Source: Halorubrum halophilum (GTDB lineage: Archaea > Halobacteriota > Halobacteria > Halobacteriales > Haloferacaceae). Taken from it: 64,000 bases of DNA. Both the position numbers and the translations under genes were made by a program. Below the pieces are notes generated by a model. That model was not told the origin of the DNA and made no database searches. It saw only the letters and a program-made list of their open reading frames with translations. Location: positions 62,001 through 126,000 of the forward strand of contig NZ_BBJP01000039.1 in the NCBI RefSeq assembly GCF_000739595.1. The letters are read 5' to 3'. Position 1 is the stretch's first letter, and each line of letters opens with the position of its first letter. This document shows, one piece after another, positions 13,997-23,320 of the stretch.

Positions 13997-16546
13997 ATGA
14001 CAAACGACACAACCTACCGCACGAAGGCCAACGCGGTCTTCTTTGCGGCAATCATGGTGGTTTCCATGGTCGCAGTTGGATTTGCTGCCGCTCCTGCTGC
14101 AGCAGCTGCCAATGGCCATGGCGACTTCTCCTATAACCCCGGAAGCCCGTTCCAGGGACAAGACGTATCGACTACCAACCTTGGTGCTGACAACAGCAAT
14201 GACTACCAGATCCGGCGTGTGACTGAGACCAATGATGGTCAGGTCACGAACAGCCAGTTCGTTGAGGACGTTATCCCCAGCGATGGCGAGATCTCTTACG
14301 ATACCGAAGATCTCGACGCCGATGACTACTTCGTCGCCGGAGACGGCCAGCTGAACCGGACACCGATGCTGGACGACACCTTCGAGGTGCGCACCCAGAG
14401 TCTCAGTACCGAGTTCGATGATGATGAAGTCACTGACGAGGGTTCCAACGCTCTGACCGACTTCGACATTTCCTCGAACCGAGGAAGCTACACGCTCAAC
14501 GTGAGTGCAGACGGTGACCTCGACGACGAGGAACTGTACGACATCTTCAACGACGGTGCTCGTGATTATAACACCGCGAAAAACACCGACGACTACACCG
14601 TTGATGCCGATGGTAATCCCACCGGTGGAGATTACTCTGGTAACTTCAAGGTCGGTCTCTACGACTCCGGTGAGGAAGACGCAGATGAGAAGATCCTTCT
14701 GTACAACATCGATGACCGTGAGTACGAGACGAACTTCACGGACATTGATTCCGATGACTACGACTTCGAGCTGAACGCCACCGAGACCGAGGCTTCGGAC
14801 ACCGCCAGTATCTCGGTCACCGAGCAGGACTCGAGTGCTGCGTTCGGTCAGAGCGTCTACACACAGACCGCCGGTGACATCGTCGAAGTCACCGTCGAAC
14901 TCGAAGACGCTGATGAATCGTACGTCCAGTTCGGTAGTGAGGACGCTGGCTTCGTCGACATTATCCGCGTTGAGGACGACGACGATGACGACGAAGTGAC
15001 CTTCGAGATCAATACCCGGACGCTCGGGGCCGTTGGCACCGATGCAGAGGACGCCGTCTACAACTCTGAAGACGACATCGTCGAGAGCTCAGTTCACGGC
15101 GATGCCGACGACGACATCGAGTTCCAGAATGAGGACGGCGGCGACCTACCCAATGACAACGACTTCGAGCAGTACCTGTACGAGCTCGACCTGATCGACG
15201 ACCCTGACTACGATCCGAACACGACGCTCACCCGGCCGCTCCAGGCGACCGACTACGACATGGCAGCGAACGGGAACAACGTGTTCATCGTGAACGATGA
15301 CGAGGAGTCCGAACTCGACGACGAGATCGGTCTCGCAACTGTCGACCTGACGCCGCCCGGTGTGCAGAACATCCAAACGTGGTCGGCGTCCGGTGACAAC
15401 GCTGACGAGGATGACAACCTCGAAGACCTCCTCGACAGCGTGTCGCAGCGCGAGGACATCGCAATCGACGACCGGCTCGTCATCCAGGCCGAAGCCAGCG
15501 GTATCTACGGCCAGATGGCCTACCAGGCTAGTGGAGACGATGATGACTCGGACTTCGAAGCGCTGGACGATGGCTTCAGTGGTCACGCTCTCTACCAGCT
15601 CAACAACGTGCTCGGTGAGGGAGTGACGTTCGAAGTTGAGGCCGACGACGCGACGGGTAACCAAGAGCCGACGTCGCTCAACCTCGAAGACATGGAGACC
15701 AACGAGGTCTTCGTGCTCGTCGACAATGACGCCGGCGAGATGTACGTCGTTGCCGACACGAGTAACAGCGATGTCTTCAGCAGCTCGCTTGAGGACGGTA
15801 CGGACTTCACGGCCGAACTCGAGTACGAGGCAGACGAAGACAACCGGTACGAGTTCAATGGCGAAGAACCGTACGGTGGTGCAGGTGACACGACCGCCGA
15901 CGCGTTCCCGTACTTCCAGGCTGGTGAGGATAACACGCAGTCCGCCTCGACTGAGTTCACCCTCGCCGACCGTGAAGCTACGTTCAACAACGTGAACGAT
16001 AACGATGAGGTCGAGATTGAGGTCGCCGAGGACGCGACAATCTCCGGTACGACCAACGTCGCGCCCGGTTCGGACGCGAGTATTCGCGTCCGCTCCGCGC
16101 AGGACGTCTCGCCCTCGTTCGTCGAGACCACTGACGCGAACATCACTGAGGACGGCGAGTTCTCGGCCGAGTTCGACTTCAGCGGTCAGTCCGTCGACGA
16201 CACTGCGACGGTGAACTTCCGGGTCGCCGGGAGCTCCATCTCGGACTCCGACGCGGTCCTCATTGAGGAAGTCGAAGAGGAAGACGGTGAGGACGGCGAA
16301 GATGACGGTGAGGACGGTGAAGACACCGACGGTGAGGACGGTGAAGACACCGACGGTGAGGACGGCGAAGACACCGACGGTGAGGACGGCGAAGACACCG
16401 ACGGTGAGGACGGATCCGACGACGGTTCCGACGGCGAAGACGGCGGTGACGGCGAATCCGAAGACGGCACGCCCGGCTTCGGTGCGCTCGTCGCACTCGT
16501 CGCCCTCATCGCGGCTGCGCTCCTCGCGACGCGGCGGAACGAGTAA
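13997..16546 (+). CDS. csg: S-layer glycoprotein, copy 1
   Basis: 849 residues. It has a signal peptide (cationic N-terminus, hydrophobic 14-30, cleavage after the Ala run near 38) and a large acidic extracellular region. A GEDGEDTD repeat stalk (about 770-820) precedes a C-terminal PGFGALVALVALIAAALLATRR segment, the PGF-type sorting tail that archaeosortase processes. The first mature residues include NPGSPFQGQDV, the conserved start of haloarchaeal S-layer proteins. Six N-glycosylation sequons lie in the mature part (NRT, NVS, NFT, NAT, NTT, NIT). Its codons are more AT-rich than those of the tandem paralogue at 16956. Major cell-wall lattice protein; both copies appear intact. Confidence 0.94.
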   Translation: MTNDTTYRTKANAVFFAAIMVVSMVAVGFAAAPAAAAANGHGDFSYNPGSPFQGQDVSTTNLGADNSNDYQIRRVTETNDGQVTNSQFVEDVIPSDGEISYDTEDLDADDYFVAGDGQLNRTPMLDDTFEVRTQSLSTEFDDDEVTDEGSNALTDFDISSNRGSYTLNVSADGDLDDEELYDIFNDGARDYNTAKNTDDYTVDADGNPTGGDYSGNFKVGLYDSGEEDADEKILLYNIDDREYETNFTDIDSDDYDFELNATETEASDTASISVTEQDSSAAFGQSVYTQTAGDIVEVTVELEDADESYVQFGSEDAGFVDIIRVEDDDDDDEVTFEINTRTLGAVGTDAEDAVYNSEDDIVESSVHGDADDDIEFQNEDGGDLPNDNDFEQYLYELDLIDDPDYDPNTTLTRPLQATDYDMAANGNNVFIVNDDEESELDDEIGLATVDLTPPGVQNIQTWSASGDNADEDDNLEDLLDSVSQREDIAIDDRLVIQAEASGIYGQMAYQASGDDDDSDFEALDDGFSGHALYQLNNVLGEGVTFEVEADDATGNQEPTSLNLEDMETNEVFVLVDNDAGEMYVVADTSNSDVFSSSLEDGTDFTAELEYEADEDNRYEFNGEEPYGGAGDTTADAFPYFQAGEDNTQSASTEFTLADREATFNNVNDNDEVEIEVAEDATISGTTNVAPGSDASIRVRSAQDVSPSFVETTDANITEDGEFSAEFDFSGQSVDDTATVNFRVAGSSISDSDAVLIEEVEEEDGEDGEDDGEDGEDTDGEDGEDTDGEDGEDTDGEDGEDTDGEDGSDDGSDGEDGGDGESEDGTPGFGALVALVALIAAALLATRRNE
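16307..16402 (+). repeat. Tandem 24-bp repeat in S-layer stalk
   Basis: Four near-identical 24-bp units, beginning GGTGAGGACGG and ending AAGACACCGAC, encode (GEDGEDTD)x4. Differences are single T/C changes. This is the flexible acidic spacer before the membrane anchor and is prone to slippage. Confidence 0.9.
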
Positions 16547-16578
16547 CGCAGCAGCGATTCACCACACTCGCTAACTAT

Positions 16579-16615
16579 CGGCCCTCGCGGGCCGACCCCT
16601 TGCGGTTTTCTTTAT
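16579..16615 (+). terminator. Terminator after S-layer copy 1
   Basis: CGGCCCTCGCGGGCCG (16579-16594) forms a strong 6-bp stem with a 4-base loop, then ACCCCTTGCGGTTTTCTTTATCG with T runs. The same block follows S-layer copy 2 (19685-19724) almost unchanged. Confidence 0.8.
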
Positions 16616-16779
16616 CGCGCGACGCCTCGACCGCCTAGCGACGGCTATCGCGGTAACGATGACACTCGCGATCGACGGAGTCGTTCACCCGATTAGTTAC
16701 ACGCAGTCGCATACTGCCGATCGTGTTCCGCTGTCTCGGGGACTCTCCTGTCCGAATATTCAGGTGTTCAAACTGTCAA
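16616..16779. other. Spacer between the S-layer genes
   Basis: No gene seen. Composition becomes more GC-rich about here, marking the change from the AT-richer surface island to the GC-rich remainder of the window. Confidence 0.4.
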
Positions 16780-16797
16780 CCACACAAAGTATATATG
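16780..16797 (+). promoter_or_regulatory. Promoter of the second S-layer gene
   Basis: CCACACAAAGTATATATG matches the copy 1 promoter block at 13814-13832 at the same distance from the start codon. The predicted leader between about 16820 and 16955 is GC-rich and not obviously similar to the copy 1 leader, so only the core promoter is conserved. Confidence 0.72.
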
Positions 16798-16955
16798 TTA
16801 TTCTAATCACTTGTTAGCCACCCACTCGTCGCCGGCGGATTCAGGGACCCCCCGCGCCACGCCCGCCCTCGGTACCGCGGTTACGGATCGAGAAACGGAC
16901 GGATCGAGAGACGGCCGGCCCGGAGACGCTGAGTCCGCGGGACGAGTGTACCCCC

Positions 16956-19652
16956 ATGATACACAACGACACAACTCGACGGAAGGCCAGCGCGGTCTTC
17001 TTCGCGGCGATCACGGTTGTCTCCATGGTGGCGGTCGGCTTCGCGGCCGCACCCGCCGCTGCGGCGCCCGCCGGTGGAGACGCCCCTACAATCGACAGCG
17101 CTGACGCATCACACCTCGACGACTCCGGGTTCTCCCAGACGTCGTCGTACACGAACGCGTACCTCCGCGCCAACGGGAACGAGGCGAGCCTCGTCTTCCA
17201 GGGACAGGACGTCTATCTGGTCGGAAGCGACCTCGATTCCGCCTCGGAAGGTGATACGGTCGATCTGCGCGAGGTCGACAGCTTTGACAGCGGTACCGTC
17301 CAGTCCAGTTCGTTCATCGAGGAACTGACCATCGAGGACGCCGCCGACGCCGGATACCCGCAGGCCGTGGTCGACGAGACCGGCTCGAACGGCCTCGCGG
17401 TCGAAGTCGACACGGGCAGCTTCGACGACGGCAACTACTACCTCCAGGGCGCGGGCGACCTCCCGTCGACCCCGGATCAGGACGACACCTTCGAGGTCAC
17501 GTCCCAGTCGCTCGACGCCGAGTTCGACGACGACGAGGTGACCGACGCGGGCACGAACGCGCAGACCGACCTCGATATCGAGTCGAACCGAGGAGGCTAC
17601 AACCTCAACGTAAGCGCTGACGACGACCTCAACGATGAGGAACTGTACGACATTCTCGTTGACACCACCGACTCCGGTGTCGATTCATATGACGACGCGA
17701 CTCCCGTGATCTACGACGACGTCGAGGACGGGAGCGCCGTCGACGACGCGAACGGTGACTTCAACGTTGTGCGCTACGCCTCCGGTGAGGAGGACGCCAA
17801 CCAGAAGGTCGCCATTGTTGGCTTTAACGACGGCGAGCATCAGATCGACTTCACGGACATCGACGACGGCGACTACACGTTCACCTTCGAGTCCGTCGAC
17901 ACCGACGCTGAGACGACCGCAGATATCACCGTGACTGAACGGGATGCTGGTGCCGACTTCGGCGATAGCATCTACACGCAGACCGCCGGTGACGTCGCCG
18001 AAGTGACGATCGAACTCGAAGACACGGACGATGCGTTCGTCCAGTTCGGTAGCGAGGACTCTGGCTTCGTCGATATCCTCTACATCGAGGACGACAACGA
18101 CGACGGCGAAGTAACCTTCCAGGTCAACACCCGGACACTCGGATCCGTCGGCACGAGCGCCGAAGACGACGTCTACTACTCCGAGGACGACGTCGTCGAG
18201 AGCTCGGTTCACGGGAACGCCGACGCCGACGTCGACTTCCAGGACGAGGACGGCGACGACCTGGCCGGCGACGACGACTTCGAGCAGTACCTGTCCGAGC
18301 TCGACCTGATCGACGACGCCGACGACGACGCGGACACGCAGCTCACCCGACCGCTTCAGGCGACGACCTACGACCTGACCGTGAACGGGAACAACGTGTT
18401 CGTCGTCAACGACGACGACGCGTCCGAAGCCGACAACGAGATCGGACTGGCGACGCTCGAACTGACACAACCCGGCGTCGAGAGCGTCCAGACGTGGGTC
18501 GCGCCCGAGAACGCCGCGGACGAGACCGAGGACCTCGACGCGCTCCTCGACACGGTGACGGAGCGCTCGGACGTCACGATCGATGACCGACTGGTGATTC
18601 AGGCCGAGGCCACCGGGATCTACGGCCAGTTGCTCTACGGCTCCGGGTCGGACTTCACCGCGCTCGATGAGGGCTTCGACGGCGACGCCCTCTATCAGCT
18701 CAACGAGGCGCCCGGCGAGGGCGTGACGTTCGAGGTCGAGGCCGATGACGCGACGGGCAATCAGGACGCCACGTCGATCAACCTCGAAGACGCGGAGTCG
18801 GACGAGGTCTTCGTGCTCGTCGACAGCGAGAACGGACAGCTGTTCGTGGTCGTCGACACCAGCAACGGCGACACCTTCGACGCGATCGAGGACGGCACGG
18901 AGTTCACGGCCAGCCTCGAGTACGAAGCCGACGCGGACGAGCGGTTCGCGTTCGGCGGTTCGAACAACGACTACGACCAACCGTACGGGAGCGCGGGCGG
19001 CGACTCGACCGACGACGCGTACCCGTACTTCGGTGCCGGTGCGGACAACACGCAGTCCGCCTCGGCCGAGTTCACGTTCGAAGACCGCGACGCCTCGTTC
19101 GACAACATGAACGAGGACGACGAGGTCCAGATCGAGATCGCCGAGGACGCGACGGTCTCCGGTGAGACCAACATCGCGCCCGGCTCGGACGCGAGCGTTC
19201 GCGTCCGCTCGAGTGATGGCGTCTCGCCCTCGTTCGTCGAGACGACTGACACCGAGATCACCGAGGACGGCGAGTTCTCGGCCGAGTTCGACTTCAGCGG
19301 GCAGGCCGCTGGCGACACCGCGACGGTGACCCTCCGGCTCGCCGGCAGCTCCATCGCGAGCGAAGACGCGGTCCTCGTCGAGGAAATCGAAGACGGGTCC
19401 GACGGTGAGGACGGCGAAGACGGGTCCGACGGAGAAGACGGAGAAGACGGCTCCGATGGCACCGACGACGGCGATGACGGCTCCGACGGCACCGACGACG
19501 GCTCTGCCGACGGTGACGACGGGTCCGACGGAGAGAACGGCTCCGACGGCGGTGACGGCGACTCCTCCGACGGCACGCCCGGCTTCGGCGCGCTCGTCGC
19601 CCTCGTCGCCCTCATCGCGGCTGCGCTCCTCGCTACGCGGCGTCACGAGTAA
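16956..19652 (+). CDS. S-layer glycoprotein, copy 2
   Basis: 898 residues, with the same architecture as copy 1. The signal peptide is nearly identical (residues 10-36). An inserted N-terminal stretch precedes VFQGQDVYLVGSDLDS; then the lattice region is collinear with copy 1, followed by an SDGEDGEDG-type acidic stalk and the same PGFGALVALVALIAAALLATRR anchor. Only two sequons remain in the mature part: NVS in the lattice region and NGS in the stalk. Codons are strongly GC-rich. ATG 16956 is fixed by the signal peptide. Which copy forms the lattice under given conditions cannot be told from sequence; promoter and terminator are equivalent, so both are likely expressed. Confidence 0.94.
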   Translation: MIHNDTTRRKASAVFFAAITVVSMVAVGFAAAPAAAAPAGGDAPTIDSADASHLDDSGFSQTSSYTNAYLRANGNEASLVFQGQDVYLVGSDLDSASEGDTVDLREVDSFDSGTVQSSSFIEELTIEDAADAGYPQAVVDETGSNGLAVEVDTGSFDDGNYYLQGAGDLPSTPDQDDTFEVTSQSLDAEFDDDEVTDAGTNAQTDLDIESNRGGYNLNVSADDDLNDEELYDILVDTTDSGVDSYDDATPVIYDDVEDGSAVDDANGDFNVVRYASGEEDANQKVAIVGFNDGEHQIDFTDIDDGDYTFTFESVDTDAETTADITVTERDAGADFGDSIYTQTAGDVAEVTIELEDTDDAFVQFGSEDSGFVDILYIEDDNDDGEVTFQVNTRTLGSVGTSAEDDVYYSEDDVVESSVHGNADADVDFQDEDGDDLAGDDDFEQYLSELDLIDDADDDADTQLTRPLQATTYDLTVNGNNVFVVNDDDASEADNEIGLATLELTQPGVESVQTWVAPENAADETEDLDALLDTVTERSDVTIDDRLVIQAEATGIYGQLLYGSGSDFTALDEGFDGDALYQLNEAPGEGVTFEVEADDATGNQDATSINLEDAESDEVFVLVDSENGQLFVVVDTSNGDTFDAIEDGTEFTASLEYEADADERFAFGGSNNDYDQPYGSAGGDSTDDAYPYFGAGADNTQSASAEFTFEDRDASFDNMNEDDEVQIEIAEDATVSGETNIAPGSDASVRVRSSDGVSPSFVETTDTEITEDGEFSAEFDFSGQAAGDTATVTLRLAGSSIASEDAVLVEEIEDGSDGEDGEDGSDGEDGEDGSDGTDDGDDGSDGTDDGSADGDDGSDGENGSDGGDGDSSDGTPGFGALVALVALIAAALLATRRHE

Positions 19653-19684
19653 CGCGGCTTCGACGCCTCACGCTCGCTAGCTAC

Positions 19685-19724
19685 CGGCCCTCGCGGGCCG
19701 ACCCCGTGCGGTTTTCTTTATCGG
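19685..19724 (+). terminator. Terminator after S-layer copy 2
   Basis: CGGCCCTCGCGGGCCG (19685-19700) with a following GGTTTTCTTTATCG T-rich tract, matching the copy 1 terminator apart from one base between stem and tail. Confidence 0.8.
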
Positions 19725-19851
19725 ACTGCCCCCACTGAGCGACAGCGATCCGCGTCGCTTCGCGTGGACGCGCTGTCTCCCCCGAAATCGTTCGTCGACC
19801 GCGACGCGTCAAGTGGCGCGGCTCGCGCGCTTCGGGTTCGCCCTCCCTCCA

Positions 19852-20850
19852 CTACTCGACGGCGACCGAGCCGCTTCCGTCGGCGCTCTCGTACAGGGCG
19901 TCGATAACGCGCATGTTCGCGACGGCCTCCGCCCCGTCGGTCAGTGGACGAGCACCGTCGTCGACGCGGTCTGCGAAGTGTTCCACCTGCAACCGGTACT
20001 GGTCGACGGGCTCGAACGTCTCGACGCCGCGCCGGCCGCCGATCTCGTAGGTCAGCTCCACCGGTTCGTCGGTGGGCGCGTCGAACGCGCGCTCGACCTC
20101 GATCCAGCCGTTGGTCGCGTCGACCCGGTAGCGCTGGACCAGCTGCGTGTCGAAGCCGCAGGCGACGCGCGCCGACCGGCCGTCGCCGTACTCCAGCACG
20201 CCCGCGAGCTCCGTGTCGACGCCGGCGTCGCGGGTGTCGTGCGTGTGAGCGTACGTCCGGTCCGGCTCGCCGAGGACGGTCCTGACGAGCGAGACCGGGT
20301 AACACCCAACGTCCATCAGCGACCCGCCGGCGAGGTCGGGGTCCAGCCGCACGTCGTTCGGCCGGTCGTACAGCGGGAATCGAAACGTCGAGGTCACGGT
20401 GCGCACGTCGTCTAACGCTCGTTCCGCCAGTTCGAGGACGCGCTCGGTGCGCGGGTGGTACCGGTACATGAACCCCTCCATCAGGGTGACGCCTCGGTCC
20501 GCGCAGTGGTCGGTCACCGTCTGCGCCTCCGCCGCGTCGCCCGCGAGGGGCTTCTCACAGAGCACGTGGAGCCCGGCGTCGGCCGCCCGGGTCGCCCACT
20601 CGGCGTGGAGCCCGTTCGGGAGCGGGATGTACACCGCGTCGAGCCCGTCGTCTTCGAGCAGCGCCTCGTAGGAGCCGTGGCTCCGCGGAATCCCGTGTGC
20701 CTCGGCGAACCGCTTCGCGCGCTCGCCGTCCCGGGACGCGACCGCGCCGACCGCGTGGTCGCTCGCCGCGATCGCCGGAACGACCGCTTTCCGCGCGATT
20801 CCCGCGGTTCCGAGCACGCCGAAGGTGAGCCGATCGGTCGATGTCGTCAT
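19852..20850 (-). CDS. Gfo/Idh/MocA-family NAD(P)-dependent oxidoreductase
   Basis: 332 residues. The N-terminal Rossmann fold shows GVLGTAGIARKAVVPAI with the dinucleotide loop. The family signature CEKPLAGDAAEA (Glu-Lys-Pro, catalytic Lys) is near residue 93, then the C-terminal alpha/beta domain with MDVGCYPVS. Such enzymes oxidise or epimerise sugars and cyclitols. Resemblance to haloarchaeal xylose dehydrogenases suggests a sugar substrate, but this is not shown. ATG 20850 is chosen because the Rossmann domain begins a few residues later; 30 upstream in-frame residues are not family-like. It converges on S-layer copy 2 and appears monocistronic. Confidence 0.85.
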   Translation of the reverse strand: MTTSTDRLTFGVLGTAGIARKAVVPAIAASDHAVGAVASRDGERAKRFAEAHGIPRSHGSYEALLEDDGLDAVYIPLPNGLHAEWATRAADAGLHVLCEKPLAGDAAEAQTVTDHCADRGVTLMEGFMYRYHPRTERVLELAERALDDVRTVTSTFRFPLYDRPNDVRLDPDLAGGSLMDVGCYPVSLVRTVLGEPDRTYAHTHDTRDAGVDTELAGVLEYGDGRSARVACGFDTQLVQRYRVDATNGWIEVERAFDAPTDEPVELTYEIGGRRGVETFEPVDQYRLQVEHFADRVDDGARPLTDGAEAVANMRVIDALYESADGSGSVAVE

Positions 20851-20965
20851 GCTCCCGCGGACACCCCGGACGATCAAAAAGCCGTGTGGTTCGACCCCGG
20901 CCGTCTCTCCGCCTCCCGTTCCGGCCCCGTTCGGAACCACGACCCGGGCGTGAGTCCAGCTTCGA

Positions 20966-21223
20966 CTACGGCTCTCGTTCCGGCTCCGGCGGCCCCGGAT
21001 CGACGAGGGGGGAGTCCTCGTTCACGCACTCGGGGCGGCCGCAGACGCCGGCGTCGGCGCCGGCCTGCGAGACGCCCGCGTCGAGCGACTCGATGTCCCA
21101 GTCGACAGCGTGGCCGGTGGTCGACTCGTGGTCGTCCACGGCGGTCCGGGCGTCGCGAAGTCGGTCGTACGTCGCCGCGAACGAGCAGTCGCCACACCGA
21201 ACCGCGACGCGCGTTTCGTTCAT
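20966..21223 (-). CDS. Small haloarchaeal zinc-finger-like protein
   Basis: 85 residues, acidic. RCGDCSFAATYDRL with DDHESTTGHAVDW gives a C-x2-C...H-x5-H pattern, as in a C2H2-like zinc finger (residues 10-41). A second Cys pair is near residues 61 and 66 (CGRPEC). The family is common in haloarchaea but uncharacterised. It lies alone between the oxidoreductase and the cytochrome oxidase genes, on the same strand. No function can be assigned. Confidence 0.7.
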   Translation of the reverse strand: MNETRVAVRCGDCSFAATYDRLRDARTAVDDHESTTGHAVDWDIESLDAGVSQAGADAGVCGRPECVNEDSPLVDPGPPEPEREP

Positions 21224-21323
21224 GGGGGGTATCTGGCGCTACGTCGGGATAACCGTCGGGGTCATCGACGCTCCGACGAAATCGAAAACGCTCCGGTCGC
21301 CGGAGCCGACGGTATCGCCGTCG

Positions 21324-21539
21324 CTACGCCGGCTCGTCGCCGTCGGGATCGGTCCGCCAGCCGCCCTTGAGCGTGACGAACCACACCGCGAGGCCGGCGA
21401 GGATCAAGACACCGGCCATGTACGGGATCAGCGGCAGCTCGATGCCGACGAAGTCGAGCACCGTCCGGAGCTCGTAGACGATCACGCCGACGATCGCGAG
21501 CGTCACGAGGAGTCCGCCGCGGGTCACGTCGACGGTCAT
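21324..21539 (-). CDS. Small membrane protein at the end of the ba3 oxidase operon (CbaE-like)
   Basis: 71 residues with two membrane helices (about 9-30 and 38-57) and a charged C-terminus. Its ATG (21539) overlaps the stop of subunit I (ATGA), so it is translationally coupled. Position and size match the small hydrophobic gene ending haloarchaeal cba operons. Probably an accessory or assembly subunit; sequence gives no further clue. Confidence 0.7.
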   Translation of the reverse strand: MTVDVTRGGLLVTLAIVGVIVYELRTVLDFVGIELPLIPYMAGVLILAGLAVWFVTLKGGWRTDPDGDEPA

Positions 21540-23320
21540 CGAACCACCTCGACGAGCGAGGCCCACGCGTCGCCGGCGAGGGGCGGCGTCGCCGCGTTCG
21601 CGAGCGCGTCGAGCCCGGGCGCGAGCCACACCGGATACGTGCCGACGCCGGGACCGAGCAGTCCGCCGCGGTTGATGATCGCCGCCAGCGGGAGCGCGTA
21701 CGCGAGGACCACGAGCGTGACCGCGATGGCGACCCACAGCCGGAGGTTGTCGAGCACGCGCGGCGCGTCGTCGGGCCCGGACAGCGCCGGGGGCAGCGTC
21801 TCCGCGAGCCCGGAAACCTTCGGGTTCCCCATCGTGAGCACGAGGTTCCCGATGAAGAGGATCGTCGAGACGAACAGCAGCGTCCCGCCGATCGCGATCT
21901 GAATGTTGAGCTCCTCGTACCCGCCGAACATCGTCGCGTACTCGAACCCGGAGTACTCGGGTTCGGCAGTCCGGCGCGGAACGCCCATGATCCCCTGCGC
22001 GTGCATCGCGTTCGACATCAGCGCCATGCCGATAAACCAGAGCACGACTTGGAACAGCCCGACCGCCCGGCTGTAGATCGGCTTGTTGGAGATCTGTGGC
22101 CAGATCCAGTAGGTGGCGGCCATGAACGTGAGCGCGACCGCGGTCCCCACGGTGAGGTGGAAGTGGCCCGGGACCCAGATCGTGTTGTGGATCATGTAGT
22201 TGATGTTCATCCCGGCGTTCACCATCCCGGAGAAGCCGCCGGCGGCGAACATCAGCCCCGCGAGCATCATCCCGGTGAACTCGGGTTTCCGCCACGGGAG
22301 GTCGGTGAGCCAGCCGAGGAGCCCGGTCCCGCCGCGCTGACGGGCGCCGTACTCGACGCTCGCCACGACCGTGAACGCGGTGAGCAGGCTCGGCAACAGC
22401 AGGAACATCGTGTTCGTCATCGAGATGAACTTGAACCCCTCCGCGATCCCCGGATCGAGGTACTGGTGGTGGATCCCGACCGGGGTCGATAGGAGGAGGA
22501 AGAGGACGAACACGACGCGGGCGAGCGGGTCGCTGAACAGCCGCCCGCCGGCGATCTTCGGCAGGACGGTGTACCACAGCAGGTACGCCGGCATCAGCCA
22601 GAAGTACACCACCGGGTGGCCGAAGAACCAGAACAGCGTCCGGGTCAGCGTCGGGTTGACCTGATCGATCAGCCCGAGCGACCACGGCAGCAGGAAGATG
22701 AGCACCGACGCCGCCACGGCGGACGACGCGATGTACCACATCGCCATCGTCATCAACACCATGAACGTCTGCAGCGGGATCCGCTCGCCGGGGTTCTCGC
22801 GCTTCCACGCGAGCCACGTCCGGAAGTAGTCGGCGCCGGCGATCCACGACCCGACGATGAAGACGGCGAGTCCCGCGTAGAACATCGGGTGCGCCTGCAG
22901 CGGCGCGTAGAACGTGAAGAGTACGTCCGCGCTCATGTCGATCGCGTCGGTGAATCCGGCGAGGATCGACACGCCGGTCATCGTCATCCCGACAGCCATG
23001 ATCGCGTACCACGTCCACGTGATCCGGATGTCGATAAGCGGCCGGTCAAGGCTTCGGGTCACCGCCCACGTGAACAGTCCCACGAGGAAGAAGATGGTGA
23101 AGCTGATCACCATGAACACGCCGTGGGCGGTCAACACGGTGTAGTAGTCGGTCGACGGAATGATCCGCGCCACGTCGGTCCGGTGAAGTGTCTGGATGAT
23201 CCCGAGAACCGCCCCGATCACCAGCGCGAGGAAGGAACTGAGCAAGGCGGCGCGAACGATACGCGCCTCTTCGGGGAACTTATCGACGAAGGTCCGATCG
23301 CCCTCGATGGCCTCGCTCAT
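21536..23320 (-). CDS. cbaA: ba3-type terminal oxidase subunit I
   Basis: 594 residues, 13 or more helices. Heme-copper catalytic core: low-spin heme ligand His in TAHGVFM, CuB ligand and cross-linked Tyr in FGHPVVYFWLMP, CuB HH in GIHHQYLDP, and heme a3/b ligands in WVPGHFHLTVGT. The HPxVYFWLxP form is typical of B-family (ba3) oxidases. It reduces oxygen to water and pumps protons across the cytoplasmic membrane. It overlaps subunit II upstream by 4 bp and the small membrane gene downstream by 4 bp. Start ATG 23320 is the only reasonable one. Confidence 0.94.
   Translation of the reverse strand: MSEAIEGDRTFVDKFPEEARIVRAALLSSFLALVIGAVLGIIQTLHRTDVARIIPSTDYYTVLTAHGVFMVISFTIFFLVGLFTWAVTRSLDRPLIDIRITWTWYAIMAVGMTMTGVSILAGFTDAIDMSADVLFTFYAPLQAHPMFYAGLAVFIVGSWIAGADYFRTWLAWKRENPGERIPLQTFMVLMTMAMWYIASSAVAASVLIFLLPWSLGLIDQVNPTLTRTLFWFFGHPVVYFWLMPAYLLWYTVLPKIAGGRLFSDPLARVVFVLFLLLSTPVGIHHQYLDPGIAEGFKFISMTNTMFLLLPSLLTAFTVVASVEYGARQRGGTGLLGWLTDLPWRKPEFTGMMLAGLMFAAGGFSGMVNAGMNINYMIHNTIWVPGHFHLTVGTAVALTFMAATYWIWPQISNKPIYSRAVGLFQVVLWFIGMALMSNAMHAQGIMGVPRRTAEPEYSGFEYATMFGGYEELNIQIAIGGTLLFVSTILFIGNLVLTMGNPKVSGLAETLPPALSGPDDAPRVLDNLRLWVAIAVTLVVLAYALPLAAIINRGGLLGPGVGTYPVWLAPGLDALANAATPPLAGDAWASLVEVVR

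Noticed and set aside
16307-16402. CRISPR-like repeat array
   Set aside because: The 24-bp repeats are contiguous, without spacers, and in frame within the S-layer stalk.
17685-19646. A 653-codon open frame antisense to S-layer copy 2
   Set aside because: It mirrors GAC/GTC-rich codons of the S-layer gene, is Val/Arg-rich, and has no domain; copy 2 is unquestionably coding on the plus strand.
21324-23018. A 564-codon frame covering the oxidase subunit I gene
   Set aside because: Only the last 71 codons, from ATG 21539, are protein-like; the rest is the wrong frame of subunit I.
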